Positions 8,523-16,393 of a stretch of 64,000 nucleotides of DNA are shown piece by piece. Origin of the DNA: Variovorax sp. V213 (GTDB taxonomy: Bacteria; Pseudomonadota; Gammaproteobacteria; Burkholderiales; Burkholderiaceae_C); NCBI RefSeq assembly GCF_041154455.1, contig NZ_AP028664.1, positions 5,085,001 through 5,149,000 of the forward strand, read 5' to 3'. Under the pieces are notes generated by a model, which was not told the DNA's origin, ran no database searches, and was given only the letters and a program-made list of their open reading frames with translations. Positions within the stretch are counted from its first letter, which is position 1; each line of letters begins with the position of its first letter. Position numbers and translations under genes: made by a program.

Positions 8523-9505
8523 CCGAAGCCACCACCTCCATGCGCACAACCTCCCTGCGGCTCGGCGCATTCGCCGTGCCGGTGGCCTGCGCCATTGCCA
8601 TCGGCGTGTTCGGCCCGCTCATGGGCAACTACGTCTCGGACTTCGTCGTCAAGGTGATGATCCTGTCGATCTTCGCGTTGAGCCTCGAACTGCTGGTCGG
8701 CATGACCGGGCTCGTGAGCCTGGGACATGCGGCGTTCTACGGCATCGGCGCCTACGTCACGGTACTGGCCTCGGGCAGCGAGGGCGGCAACCTCGCGCTG
8801 CTGCTGCCGGCGGCCATGGGCGTGGCGGCGCTCTACGCATTGTTCGTGGGCGCCCTGAGCCTGCGCACGCGCGGCGTGTACTTCATCATGGTGACGCTGG
8901 CCTTCGCGCAGATGGCCTTCTTCGTGTTCCACGACACCAAGGTGGGCGGCGGCAGCGACGGCATCTACATGTACGTGCGGCCGGCCATCGGCAAGCTCGA
9001 CATGGAGAACCGCATGGTGCTGTTCTACGTGGTGCTCGCGTCGCTGGTGTTCACCTACGGCCTGCTGGCGCTGGTTCGCCGCTCGCGCTTCGGCGCGGCG
9101 CTGGCGGGCATCCGCGTGAACGAGCAGCGCATGCGCGCGGCGGGTTTTCCGGTGTATGGGTACAAGCTCGCGGCCTTCGTGCTGGCGGGCGCGCTGGCCG
9201 GGCTGGCGGGATTTCTGCTGGCCTCGCGCGATGGCGTGGTCAACCCCGAGCTCATGGCATGGCACAACTCGGGCGAGGTGCTGCTGATGGTGATCCTGGG
9301 TGGCCTCGGCCATTTGCGCGGCGCGGTCATCGGCGCCGTTGCGTTCACGCTGCTGAAGGAGATCTTCTCGACGCACGCCGTGATGGGCCCGCTCGCGGAC
9401 CACTGGCAGCTGACGCTGGGCATCGCGATCATCGTCTTCGTGGCGCTGTTGCCCAAGGGTCTCATCGGCCTGGTGAAGCGCTTGTCTCCAAAGGAGGCCG
9501 CATGA
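8519..9505 (+). CDS. livM: Branched-chain-type ABC transporter permease (LivM)
   Basis: The second permease subunit, 328 residues, strongly hydrophobic. It carries the LivM motif ELLVGMTGLVSLGHAAFYG and the EAA-like loop near LGGLGHLRGAVIGA toward the C-terminus. It starts at ATG 8519, overlapping the livH stop. It is followed by a 124-bp gap filled with hairpin repeats before livG. It forms a heterodimer with LivH, served by LivG and LivF. Confidence 0.9.
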   Translation: MTEATTSMRTTSLRLGAFAVPVACAIAIGVFGPLMGNYVSDFVVKVMILSIFALSLELLVGMTGLVSLGHAAFYGIGAYVTVLASGSEGGNLALLLPAAMGVAALYALFVGALSLRTRGVYFIMVTLAFAQMAFFVFHDTKVGGGSDGIYMYVRPAIGKLDMENRMVLFYVVLASLVFTYGLLALVRRSRFGAALAGIRVNEQRMRAAGFPVYGYKLAAFVLAGALAGLAGFLLASRDGVVNPELMAWHNSGEVLLMVILGGLGHLRGAVIGAVAFTLLKEIFSTHAVMGPLADHWQLTLGIAIIVFVALLPKGLIGLVKRLSPKEAA

Positions 9506-9526
9506 CCTGCTCCCGGTGTTTCTCCC

Positions 9527-9621
9527 TCCCCTCCCGGGGGAGGGCTGGGGTGAGGGCACGCGGCGCCACCACCGAGCGCTCTGCCCGCCCCCATCCCAAC
9601 CTTCCCCCAAAGGGGGAAGGA
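9527..9621. repeat. Two GC-rich hairpins between livM and livG
   Basis: The 124-bp gap contains CCCTCCCC/GGGGAGGG (about 9533-9550) and, at 9602-9620, CTTCCCCC-AAA-GGGGGAAG followed by the livG ribosome site. The right-hand hairpin ends in the GGAAGGAG that serves livG, so folding could affect livG translation. The sequence type matches the hairpin at 5492-5512. Confidence 0.55.
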
Positions 9622-9629
9622 GCCAAACC

Positions 9630-10382
9630 ATGAACGCCACCGCTCTTCTTTCCGTTCAAGGCCTCACGCGCCGCTTCGGCGGCCTCACGGCCGTGAACGC
9701 CGTCACGCTCGACCTGCACGTCGGCGAAGTCCATGCGGTGATCGGCACCAACGGCGCGGGCAAGTCGACGCTCATCAACATGCTCTCGGGCGAGATCGAA
9801 GCCTCCGAAGGACGCATTGCGCTCGACGGCATCGACGTCACGCGGCGTGCGCAGTGGCGCCGCGCGCGGGCGGGCGTGGGCCGCAGCTACCAGCGCACGA
9901 CCATCTTCCCGGAGTTCAGCGTGCACGAGAACTGCCGGCTCGCGGCGCAGGCCGCCACGGCGCGGCCGTGGACGGTGTGGCAGTCGTCGCAGCGCTGCGC
10001 GGCCAGCAACGCGGCGGCCGATGCGGCGCTCGAGGCCGCGGGCCTTTCGAACGAAGCCCGGCGCGTGGCCGGCACGCTGAGCCACGGCGCGCAGCGCCAG
10101 CTCGAAGTGGCGATGTGCCTTGCCACCAAGCCGCGCGTGCTGCTGCTCGACGAGCCGCTCGCGGGCATGGGCGCCGAGGAAACCGATCGCATGCTGACTC
10201 TGCTCGCGCGGCTCAAATCGACCCATGCGATCCTGCTGGTGGAGCACGACATGGATGCGGTGTTCCGTATCGCCGACCGCATCACGGTGATGGTGAACGG
10301 CACCGTCATCGCAACGGGCGATCCGGCCTCGATCCGCGAAAACCCCGAAGTGCGAACTGCCTACCTCGGAGAAGACCACTGA
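9630..10382 (+). CDS. livG: Branched-chain-type ABC transporter ATPase (LivG)
   Basis: A 250-residue ABC ATPase. Walker A is GTNGAGKST, the signature-like motif is LSHGAQRQLEVA (LivG proteins have this variant), Walker B is RVLLLDEPLAGM, and the switch histidine is in LLVEHDMD. The start ATG at 9630 has GGAAGGAG upstream; an in-frame reading from 9516 would translate repeat sequence and is rejected. It overlaps livF by one base (TGATG). Confidence 0.9.
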   Translation: MNATALLSVQGLTRRFGGLTAVNAVTLDLHVGEVHAVIGTNGAGKSTLINMLSGEIEASEGRIALDGIDVTRRAQWRRARAGVGRSYQRTTIFPEFSVHENCRLAAQAATARPWTVWQSSQRCAASNAAADAALEAAGLSNEARRVAGTLSHGAQRQLEVAMCLATKPRVLLLDEPLAGMGAEETDRMLTLLARLKSTHAILLVEHDMDAVFRIADRITVMVNGTVIATGDPASIRENPEVRTAYLGEDH

Positions 10383-11083
10383 TGCTCGTCGTCCGCGATC
10401 TCAACACCTACTACGGCAACAGCCACATCCTGCGCGGCGTGCATGCCGGCATTCCAGCCGCCACGTCGGTGGGCCTGCTCGGGCGCAACGGCATGGGCAA
10501 GACCACGCTGATCCGCAGCATGATGGGCTATGTGCGCCCCGCCTCGGGCGAAGTGCAGGTCGATGGCCGCACGGTCACCGGCTGGCCGCCGGAGAAGATG
10601 GCGCGCCTGGGCATCGGTTACGTGCCCGAGGGCCGCGGCATCTTCCCGAACCTCTCGGTGCGCGAGAACCTCGTGATGAGCGAGCGCGCAGGCATCGACG
10701 GGCACCGCGCCTGGACCTTCGACCGCGTGATGGCCACCTTTCCGCGGCTCGCCGAGCGGCTCTCGCATGGCGGCCAGCAGCTCTCGGGCGGCGAGCAGCA
10801 GATGCTCTCCATCGGCCGCGCGCTGATGACCAACCCGCGCCTGCTCATCCTCGACGAGGCCACCGAAGGCCTCGCGCCGCTGATCGTGGCCGAGATCTGG
10901 CGCGTGATCGGGGAGATTCGCGCGACCGGCATCGCCACGCTCATCGTCGACCGCGACTACCGCAAGGTGCTCGCGCACACCGACCTGGCGATGGTGATGG
11001 AGAAGGGGCAGATCGTGCGGCACGGTGCGTCGGCCGACCTGCTGGCGGAGCCTCAGGCGCTCGAAGAATTGCTGGGTGTGTAA
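10382..11083 (+). CDS. livF: Branched-chain-type ABC transporter ATPase (LivF)
   Basis: A 233-residue ABC ATPase, the last gene of the box operon. Walker A is GRNGMGKTT, the signature is LSGGEQQM, and Walker B is RLLILDEATEGLAP. At the switch position it reads LIVDRDYRK, where other LivF proteins usually have LVEQN, so the usual Glu-Gln pair is replaced. It ends six bases before the stop of the convergent LysR gene, so transcription from the two sides meets here with no obvious terminator. Confidence 0.88.
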   Translation: MLVVRDLNTYYGNSHILRGVHAGIPAATSVGLLGRNGMGKTTLIRSMMGYVRPASGEVQVDGRTVTGWPPEKMARLGIGYVPEGRGIFPNLSVRENLVMSERAGIDGHRAWTFDRVMATFPRLAERLSHGGQQLSGGEQQMLSIGRALMTNPRLLILDEATEGLAPLIVAEIWRVIGEIRATGIATLIVDRDYRKVLAHTDLAMVMEKGQIVRHGASADLLAEPQALEELLGV

Positions 11084-11089
11084 GGCGCT

Positions 11090-12001
11090 TCAGGCGGCCC
11101 GCTGCGCCATCAGAAAGTCGATGAACACCCGCATGCGCAGCGGCACATGCCGCCCGTCGGGATACAGCAGCGTGTAGGGCCGCGAGCGGCCCGCGAACGG
11201 CTTCAGCACCTCGACGAGCGAGCCGTCGGCCAGCTCTTTTTCCACCACGAAGCGATAGGTCTGGAAGAGCCCGGCGTCGCTCCTGGCGAGCGTGACGCCG
11301 CCCAGCACGTCGTCGGAGCAGCTGTAGGCGCTGTCCGCGAAGACTTCGCGGTCCTCGCCGTTTTCCTTGAAGAGCCATGAAATGCGGCGGCCGCTGCTGG
11401 GCAGCTCGAACTGGATGCACTCGTGCGCGGAAAGATCGTCCAGCGTACGCGGCGTGCCGGCCTTCTTCAAATACTTGCGGCTCGCCACCACCACCAGATC
11501 CGCATCCTCGAGGTGCCGCGCGATCAGCGTGGAGTCGGGCTGGGCGCGCACTCGCACGGCCATGTCGTAGCCCTCTTCCACGAAGTCGATGTTGCGGTTG
11601 CTCAGGTGAACGTGCAGCCGGATGTCGGGAAAGCGTTCGCGAAACACCGGCAGCAGCGGCAGGATGCGGTGGTGGCCGTAGGTGGTGGGCACGCTGATGC
11701 GCAGCATGCCCGAGGGCTGCGCCTGCTGGCCCATGACCTCGCGCTCGGCCTCCGCCAGCTGCGCCAGCGCCTGGCGGCACTGAGCGAAGTAGGACCGGCC
11801 CGAGTCGGTCAGCCGAACGCTGCGCGTGGTGCGCACGAAGAGGCGCAGGCCCAGCCGTTTTTCGAGCCGCGAGATCGAGCGGCTGACGGCCGCAGGCGTG
11901 ACGCCCGCAGCCAGCGCGGCCGAGGTGAAGCCGCCCGTTTCCGCCGCCAGGCAGAACAGCTCGATGCTGCCGAGAAGGATGTCGCCGAACTGCCGCTGCA
12001 T
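11090..12001 (-). CDS. LysR-family transcriptional regulator
   Basis: A 303-residue LysR regulator. The N-terminal winged helix (residues about 12-70) includes ETGGFTSAALAAGVTPAAVS, and an effector-binding domain covers the rest (ISVPTTYGHHRILPLLPVF). It belongs to the large GcvA/DhmR-like group that often controls a divergent neighbour. Here the neighbour is the SDR gene 106 bp away, so the SDR-tautomerase pair is the likely target. No effector can be assigned from sequence. Confidence 0.88.
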   Translation of the reverse strand: MQRQFGDILLGSIELFCLAAETGGFTSAALAAGVTPAAVSRSISRLEKRLGLRLFVRTTRSVRLTDSGRSYFAQCRQALAQLAEAEREVMGQQAQPSGMLRISVPTTYGHHRILPLLPVFRERFPDIRLHVHLSNRNIDFVEEGYDMAVRVRAQPDSTLIARHLEDADLVVVASRKYLKKAGTPRTLDDLSAHECIQFELPSSGRRISWLFKENGEDREVFADSAYSCSDDVLGGVTLARSDAGLFQTYRFVVEKELADGSLVEVLKPFAGRSRPYTLLYPDGRHVPLRMRVFIDFLMAQRAA

Positions 12002-12107
12002 GGTTTGATTACCCCATGTATCAATTGAAGTGCGAGTCTAGTGATTTATCGATCGAGGTGTCATCAATACAGTTCGTCTATCCCTTCAACTCTCTTGGAG
12101 TACCGAC

Positions 12108-12854
12108 ATGCAAGACACCCTCAACACCCCGTCCACGGTCGTCATCACCGGTGCCTCGAGCGGCATCGGCCTGGGACTCGCACAGGCTTATCTCGAACGT
12201 GGCTTCAACGTGGTCGCCAACGCACGCACCGACGAGCGGCTCACCGCCGCGGCGAAGCAACTCGGGAACCCGACGCGCTTTCTCGGCGTGGCCGGCGACA
12301 TCGGCCAGCGCGACACCGCACGGCAGCTCATCGACCGCGCCGTGGAGCGTTTCGGCCAGGTCGACGTGCTCATCAACAACGCGGGCATCTTCAACGCCAA
12401 GCCTTTTGTCGAATACACCGAGGATGAACTCGACCAGCTGGTGGCCACCAACCTCAAGGGCTTCGTCTACGCCTCCCAGGCCACAGCAAAGCACATGGTC
12501 GCGCGCCGCCGGGGCCACATCGTGAACATCACCGCAAGCATCGCGCTGCAGCCGAACCAGCAGGTGCCGGCCGCGCTGCCGGTGCTGATCAAGGGCGGCA
12601 TCAATGCCGCAACGCGCGCGCTGGCACTCGAACTCGCGCCATACAACGTCAAGGTGAACGCGGTGGCGCCCGGGATCGTCGACACGCCGCTCTACACGCC
12701 CGAGCAGCACGGCTTCCTGAACGGCCTCTCGCCTGCCGGCCGCATTGCGACCGTGCGCGAGATCGCCGACGCGGTGCTCTACCTCACGAGCGCCGACTTC
12801 ACGACGGGCGTGGTGCTGCCGGTGGACGGCGGCATGAGCACGGGCAAGTGGTAA
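12108..12854 (+). CDS. SDR-family protein lacking the catalytic tyrosine
   Basis: A 248-residue Rossmann-fold short-chain dehydrogenase/reductase with the cofactor motif TGASSGIG near the N-terminus, the NNAG motif, and a serine in NITASIAL. At the place of the catalytic YxxxK motif the sequence reads PVLIKGG: the lysine is present but the tyrosine position holds proline. Either this is a subgroup with altered chemistry or it is not a classical dehydrogenase. A good ribosome site (TTGGAG) precedes the ATG. It is followed after 27 bp by a tautomerase gene, and a LysR gene lies divergently upstream. Confidence 0.85.
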   Translation: MQDTLNTPSTVVITGASSGIGLGLAQAYLERGFNVVANARTDERLTAAAKQLGNPTRFLGVAGDIGQRDTARQLIDRAVERFGQVDVLINNAGIFNAKPFVEYTEDELDQLVATNLKGFVYASQATAKHMVARRRGHIVNITASIALQPNQQVPAALPVLIKGGINAATRALALELAPYNVKVNAVAPGIVDTPLYTPEQHGFLNGLSPAGRIATVREIADAVLYLTSADFTTGVVLPVDGGMSTGKW

Positions 12855-12881
12855 TCACCTCATTCATCCAAGGAGCACACC

Positions 12882-13118
12882 ATGCCTTTCATCAACCTGA
12901 AGATCACCCGCGACGGCGTCACCCGCGAACAGAAGGCCCAGGTCATCGCCGAGTTCACGGAAACCCTCGAACGCGTGCTGAAGAAGCCGCCGGAGTGGAC
13001 GCACATCGTGATCGAGGAAATCGATACGGACGACTGGGGCTTCGGCGGCGTGACGACCACCGAATACCGCAAGCGGCTGGCGGAAGACGCAAAAAAAACC
13101 AGTGAAATCCAGCGATAG
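12882..13118 (+). CDS. 4-oxalocrotonate tautomerase-family protein
   Basis: A 78-residue tautomerase-superfamily protein. Proline follows the initiator methionine (MPFINLKITRDG), which after Met removal gives the catalytic Pro1 of the 4-OT fold. The ribosome site AAGGAG precedes the ATG. It is probably co-transcribed with the SDR. The family interconverts enol and keto forms of unsaturated acids; the substrate is unknown. Confidence 0.85.
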   Translation: MPFINLKITRDGVTREQKAQVIAEFTETLERVLKKPPEWTHIVIEEIDTDDWGFGGVTTTEYRKRLAEDAKKTSEIQR

Positions 13119-13120
13119 CG

Positions 13121-13516
13121 TCAAGCCGCGCGCTGCTTGAGAACCACCGGTTCGATGGCGGGCGCCGGCCACAGCTGCAGGTGGTAGCGGTCGCTGCCTT
13201 GCAGGCCGCCATCGGACAGGGTGTCGAGACCCGCATAGCAGGCGCGCAAGCGGTAGGTTCCCGGCGCCACGGGAATGCGGGCCGCATCGACGACGTGGTC
13301 CCATTCGGAGAGATCGACGGCTTTTTCCGTCTCGAGGACCTCGACGGTCACGGGCACGTCCATGTTCCTCACGGTGCCGATACCGACGACGCCGGGCCTG
13401 ACGGCGAAGAGCTGCTCCACGGCTTCATCGGACCAGGCGTCCGAAAGATCACCATCCGCAGATTCGTCCTGGATATAGAACTGGAAGTAGTCGGCGAAGA
13501 GGTTGAACTCGAGCAT
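13121..13516 (-). CDS. Conserved hypothetical protein
   Basis: A 131-residue acidic protein, no signal peptide or membrane segment. It opens MLEFNLFADYFQFYIQDE and contains GVVGIGTVRNMDVPVTVEV and PGTYRLRACYAGLDTLS, predicted to be mostly beta. I do not recognise a characterised family. Its stop lies two bases from the tautomerase stop, so the genes converge. A ribosome site (GGGAGACT) precedes the ATG at 13516. Confidence 0.75.
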   Translation of the reverse strand: MLEFNLFADYFQFYIQDESADGDLSDAWSDEAVEQLFAVRPGVVGIGTVRNMDVPVTVEVLETEKAVDLSEWDHVVDAARIPVAPGTYRLRACYAGLDTLSDGGLQGSDRYHLQLWPAPAIEPVVLKQRAA

Positions 13517-13568
13517 GGGGAGTCTCCCTGAAGATCAGCGGAAAATCATAGTCAGCCCTTGTGGCGGC

Positions 13569-14276
13569 CTACTCGATGAACCGCCGCAGCCCGTCCAGAT
13601 CGATCACGGTGATGCCGCCGTACTCGATCCGCAGGAACCCCGCTTCCTTCAGCCGGTTCAGCGCGGCATTGCAGCGCTGCCGCGATACGCCCGACAGATT
13701 CGCGATCTCCTCCTGCGAGGTCTGCAGATGCAGCTCGCTGCCCGGATACAGCCACGGATGGAACAGCCCCGCCAGCGCACGGGCCACCTGGCTGTCGGCG
13801 TCGAGCAGCCGGTGCGCCGCGTAGTTGCCCATGAACCAGTGCAGCCGCTCGTTGAGCTGCTGCAGCAGGAAATGATCGAAGCCGCGCTGCGTGCGGTGCA
13901 GCCACTCGAAAGTCTCCAGCGGCAATTGGGCCACGCGGCTGGGCCGCAGCGCGATGACGTCGGCCGAGCGCGGAGCGCCGCGCAGCAGCGTGCCTTCGCC
14001 GAACCAGCTGCCGACCGAGAGCCCGCCGAAAGTGACCGAGCGGCCGTCGCTCGAAGTGATCGACCACTTGAGCAGGCCCTCGAGCGTGCCGTACCAGTGC
14101 AGTGGCGTATCGCCGCGCCGGCACAGGGCGGCGCCGGCCGCGACTTCGACCTCGCGGATCTCGTCGAGCACGCGCTCGCGCGCCGCCTCGTCGAGCAGCG
14201 GAAACCAGGCCGAGCGCTGAAGCAGCTGTGGAACAGTCAGCGATGCCGCCTTGATGGCCGGCTTCGTCGTGGGCAT
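13569..14276 (-). CDS. Crp/Fnr-family transcriptional regulator
   Basis: A 235-residue regulator. The N-terminal cyclic-nucleotide-binding-like beta-roll (residues about 25-130, with GSWFGEGTLLRG) is followed by a C-terminal winged helix (SQEEIANLSGVSRQRCNAAL). No Fnr-type cysteine cluster is seen. The ATG at 14276 is preferred to an upstream one at 14312 because AGGAG lies ten bases before it. The gene is divergent from the beta-keto acid cleavage enzyme gene across about 145 bp, which suggests control of the 14.4-19.2 kb catabolic set. Confidence 0.85.
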   Translation of the reverse strand: MPTTKPAIKAASLTVPQLLQRSAWFPLLDEAARERVLDEIREVEVAAGAALCRRGDTPLHWYGTLEGLLKWSITSSDGRSVTFGGLSVGSWFGEGTLLRGAPRSADVIALRPSRVAQLPLETFEWLHRTQRGFDHFLLQQLNERLHWFMGNYAAHRLLDADSQVARALAGLFHPWLYPGSELHLQTSQEEIANLSGVSRQRCNAALNRLKEAGFLRIEYGGITVIDLDGLRRFIE

Positions 14277-14420
14277 GAAAAGAAAGCTCCTGATGGCACG
14301 GGCGCGGCCCACGCCGCGTAAACCCTGAGCCTAAATGTCGTCGCAATGACTGAGTGTGACTGCGCCGCCAAAAATAATAGCGCGCCCCTCATGAAAGAAG
14401 ACACCAGGAGACCCGGAGCA

Positions 14421-15344
14421 ATGTCGTCGAAGCGCAAAGTGATCGTGACCATCGCCCCCACGGGCGGGATGGCGCACAAGTCGCAGAACCCCCACCTTCC
14501 CACCCAGCCGGACGAGATCGCGGCCGACGTGCTGCGCTGCTGGAATGCCGGCGCCAGCGTGGTGGCGATCCACGCCCGCCGGCCCGACGACGGTGCCACC
14601 TGCAATGCCGACGTGTACCGCGACATCAACAGCCGCATCCGCGCGGGCGGCTGCGACATCGTCATCAACAACTCCACCGGCGGCGGCGTGCACGGCGACA
14701 TGGTGAAGCCGCTGGCCGGCGAGCGCTGGGAAATTGCATGGGAAGAGCGCATCAAGGGCATGGACGCGGGCGCCGAGATGTGCACGCTGGACGCGACCAC
14801 GCTGAACCTGAGCTTCGAGGGCAAGCAGATCCTGATGGACACACCGATTACCAGGGGCCGCGAGCTGGCCGCCGGCATGAAGGCGCGCGGCATCAAGCCC
14901 GAGTGGGAGGTGTTCAGCCCCACGCACATCCTGCAGGACACGACCACGCTGATCGACGAGGGCCATGACGACGAGCCGTACTTCATCAACCTGGTGATGA
15001 ACGTGCACCGCAACTTCCAGAACGCGATGCCGTATTCGCCGCGCTTCCTGCAGATGATGGTCGACACCCTGCCCAAGGGCAGCATCTTCTGCGTGAGCGG
15101 CATCGGCCCTTCGCAGCTGGAGGCCAACGTGGCGGCGCTTCTGCTCGGCGGGCATGCACGCGTGGGACTGGAAGACAACCTGTATTTCCGCCAGGGCGAG
15201 CTCGCCACCAACGTGCAGCTGACCGAACGCATCGTGCGCGTTATCCATGAGCTCGACATGGAAGTGGCCACGCCGGCCGAGGCAAGGCAGATGATGGGGC
15301 TGCCGCGCGGAGGCGGGCCGCGCCCCGAATTCGCGCCGCGTTGA
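14421..15344 (+). CDS. Beta-keto acid cleavage enzyme (BKACE, DUF849), atypical metal site
   Basis: A 307-residue TIM-barrel protein of the DUF849/Kce family, which condenses a beta-keto acid with acetyl-CoA to give acetoacetate and a new acyl-CoA. The Arg/Glu/Asp cluster is present in RVGLEDNLY, as is VINNSTGGG. The metal-ligand motif that is normally His-x-His reads AIHARRP here, so the first histidine is replaced by alanine. This marks a subgroup whose substrate is not the classical one. The ATG at 14421 has CCGGAG just before it. It is followed by a Bug receptor, a 3-hydroxy acid dehydrogenase and a CoA ligase in the same direction. Confidence 0.86.
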   Translation: MSSKRKVIVTIAPTGGMAHKSQNPHLPTQPDEIAADVLRCWNAGASVVAIHARRPDDGATCNADVYRDINSRIRAGGCDIVINNSTGGGVHGDMVKPLAGERWEIAWEERIKGMDAGAEMCTLDATTLNLSFEGKQILMDTPITRGRELAAGMKARGIKPEWEVFSPTHILQDTTTLIDEGHDDEPYFINLVMNVHRNFQNAMPYSPRFLQMMVDTLPKGSIFCVSGIGPSQLEANVAALLLGGHARVGLEDNLYFRQGELATNVQLTERIVRVIHELDMEVATPAEARQMMGLPRGGGPRPEFAPR

Positions 15345-15396
15345 AAAGGCCGTGCAACCCGCCAGAAACCGCCCCGAAGATACCAGGAGACATCTC

Positions 15397-16389
15397 ATGA
15401 ACACCCGCCGCCACTTCCTCCATACCCTGGGCGCAGCCACTGCGCTGGGTACCCTCTCGCCGCTGGCCGCGCTGGCCCAGGCGCTCGAACAGGTCAAGAT
15501 CTACTACGGTTTTCCGGCCGGCAGCGCCGGCGACAGCGTGGCGCGCCGCGTGGGCGAAAAGCTCGCTGGCTCGGCCTATACGCGCAATGCGGCCGTGGTC
15601 GAAAACAAGCCGGGCGCGGGCGGCCGCATCGCGCTCGAAACCCTCAAGAACGCGCCGGCCGACGGCAGCGTGCTGGCGCTGTCGCCGTTCTCGTGCACCT
15701 CGATCTACCCGCACATCTACAGCAAGCTGAGCTACGACCCGGGCAAGGATTTCGTGCCGGTGTCGATTGCCGCCGTCATGCACCACGGCCTGGCGGTCGG
15801 CCCGCTGGTGCCGCCCGAGGTGCGCACGGTGAAAGACTTCCTGGCCTGGGCCAAGGCCAACCCGAACCAGGCCAGCTACGGCTCGCCGGCGGCCGGTTCG
15901 ACGCCGCATTTCATCGGCGCGCTGCTGGGCCTCAACAACGGGGTCGAACTGAAGCACGTGCCCTATCGCGGCTCCATTCCCGGCGTGACAGACGTGGTGG
16001 GCGGGCAGATCGCCGCCATGGTCACCCCGAGCGGCGACTTCATCCCGAACCACAAGGCCGGCAAGCTGCGGCTGCTCGCCACTTCGGGCAAGGCGCGCTC
16101 GCCGTTCTCGCCGGAGGTACCGACCTTTGCCGAACAGGGCTTTGCGGAACTGACCACCGAGGAATGGTTCGGCTTCTACGCGCCGGCCAGGACGCCGGCC
16201 AGCGTGGTGGCAACGGCCAATGCCGCGATCAACGCGGCCATCAAGGAAAAGGTGGTGACGGACAGCCTCGCCGTGGTCGGCCTGATCGCCCAGGGCTCCA
16301 CGTCCGAGGAGATGGCACGCTCGCAGAAGGCCGAGGCCGAACGCTGGGGGCCGCTCGTGAAGAAGATCGGCTTCACGGCGGACTCCTGA
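15397..16389 (+). CDS. Bug-family tripartite tricarboxylate transporter substrate-binding protein
   Basis: A 330-residue periplasmic receptor of the Bug (TctC) family with a Tat-like N-terminus (twin Arg in NTRRHFLHTLG) and a signal peptide ending near ALAQA. The mature protein has the Bug motif IYYGFPAGSAGDSVARR and VPYRGSIPGVTDVVGGQI. The TctA/TctB membrane partners are not in the window, as is common for the hundreds of orphan Bug proteins in Betaproteobacteria. The ribosome site CCAGGAGA precedes the ATG. It presumably binds the carboxylate that the neighbouring enzymes degrade. Confidence 0.9.
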   Translation: MNTRRHFLHTLGAATALGTLSPLAALAQALEQVKIYYGFPAGSAGDSVARRVGEKLAGSAYTRNAAVVENKPGAGGRIALETLKNAPADGSVLALSPFSCTSIYPHIYSKLSYDPGKDFVPVSIAAVMHHGLAVGPLVPPEVRTVKDFLAWAKANPNQASYGSPAAGSTPHFIGALLGLNNGVELKHVPYRGSIPGVTDVVGGQIAAMVTPSGDFIPNHKAGKLRLLATSGKARSPFSPEVPTFAEQGFAELTTEEWFGFYAPARTPASVVATANAAINAAIKEKVVTDSLAVVGLIAQGSTSEEMARSQKAEAERWGPLVKKIGFTADS

Positions 16390-16393
16390 GGCG

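Noticed and set aside
9516..9629. N-terminal extension of LivG by 38 residues
   Set aside because: It would translate hairpin repeats. The ATG at 9630 has a good ribosome site and gives the family length.
13121..13516. Toxin-antitoxin or immunity gene
   Set aside because: The small hypothetical stands alone between unrelated genes, with no partner of toxin type and no anomalous composition.
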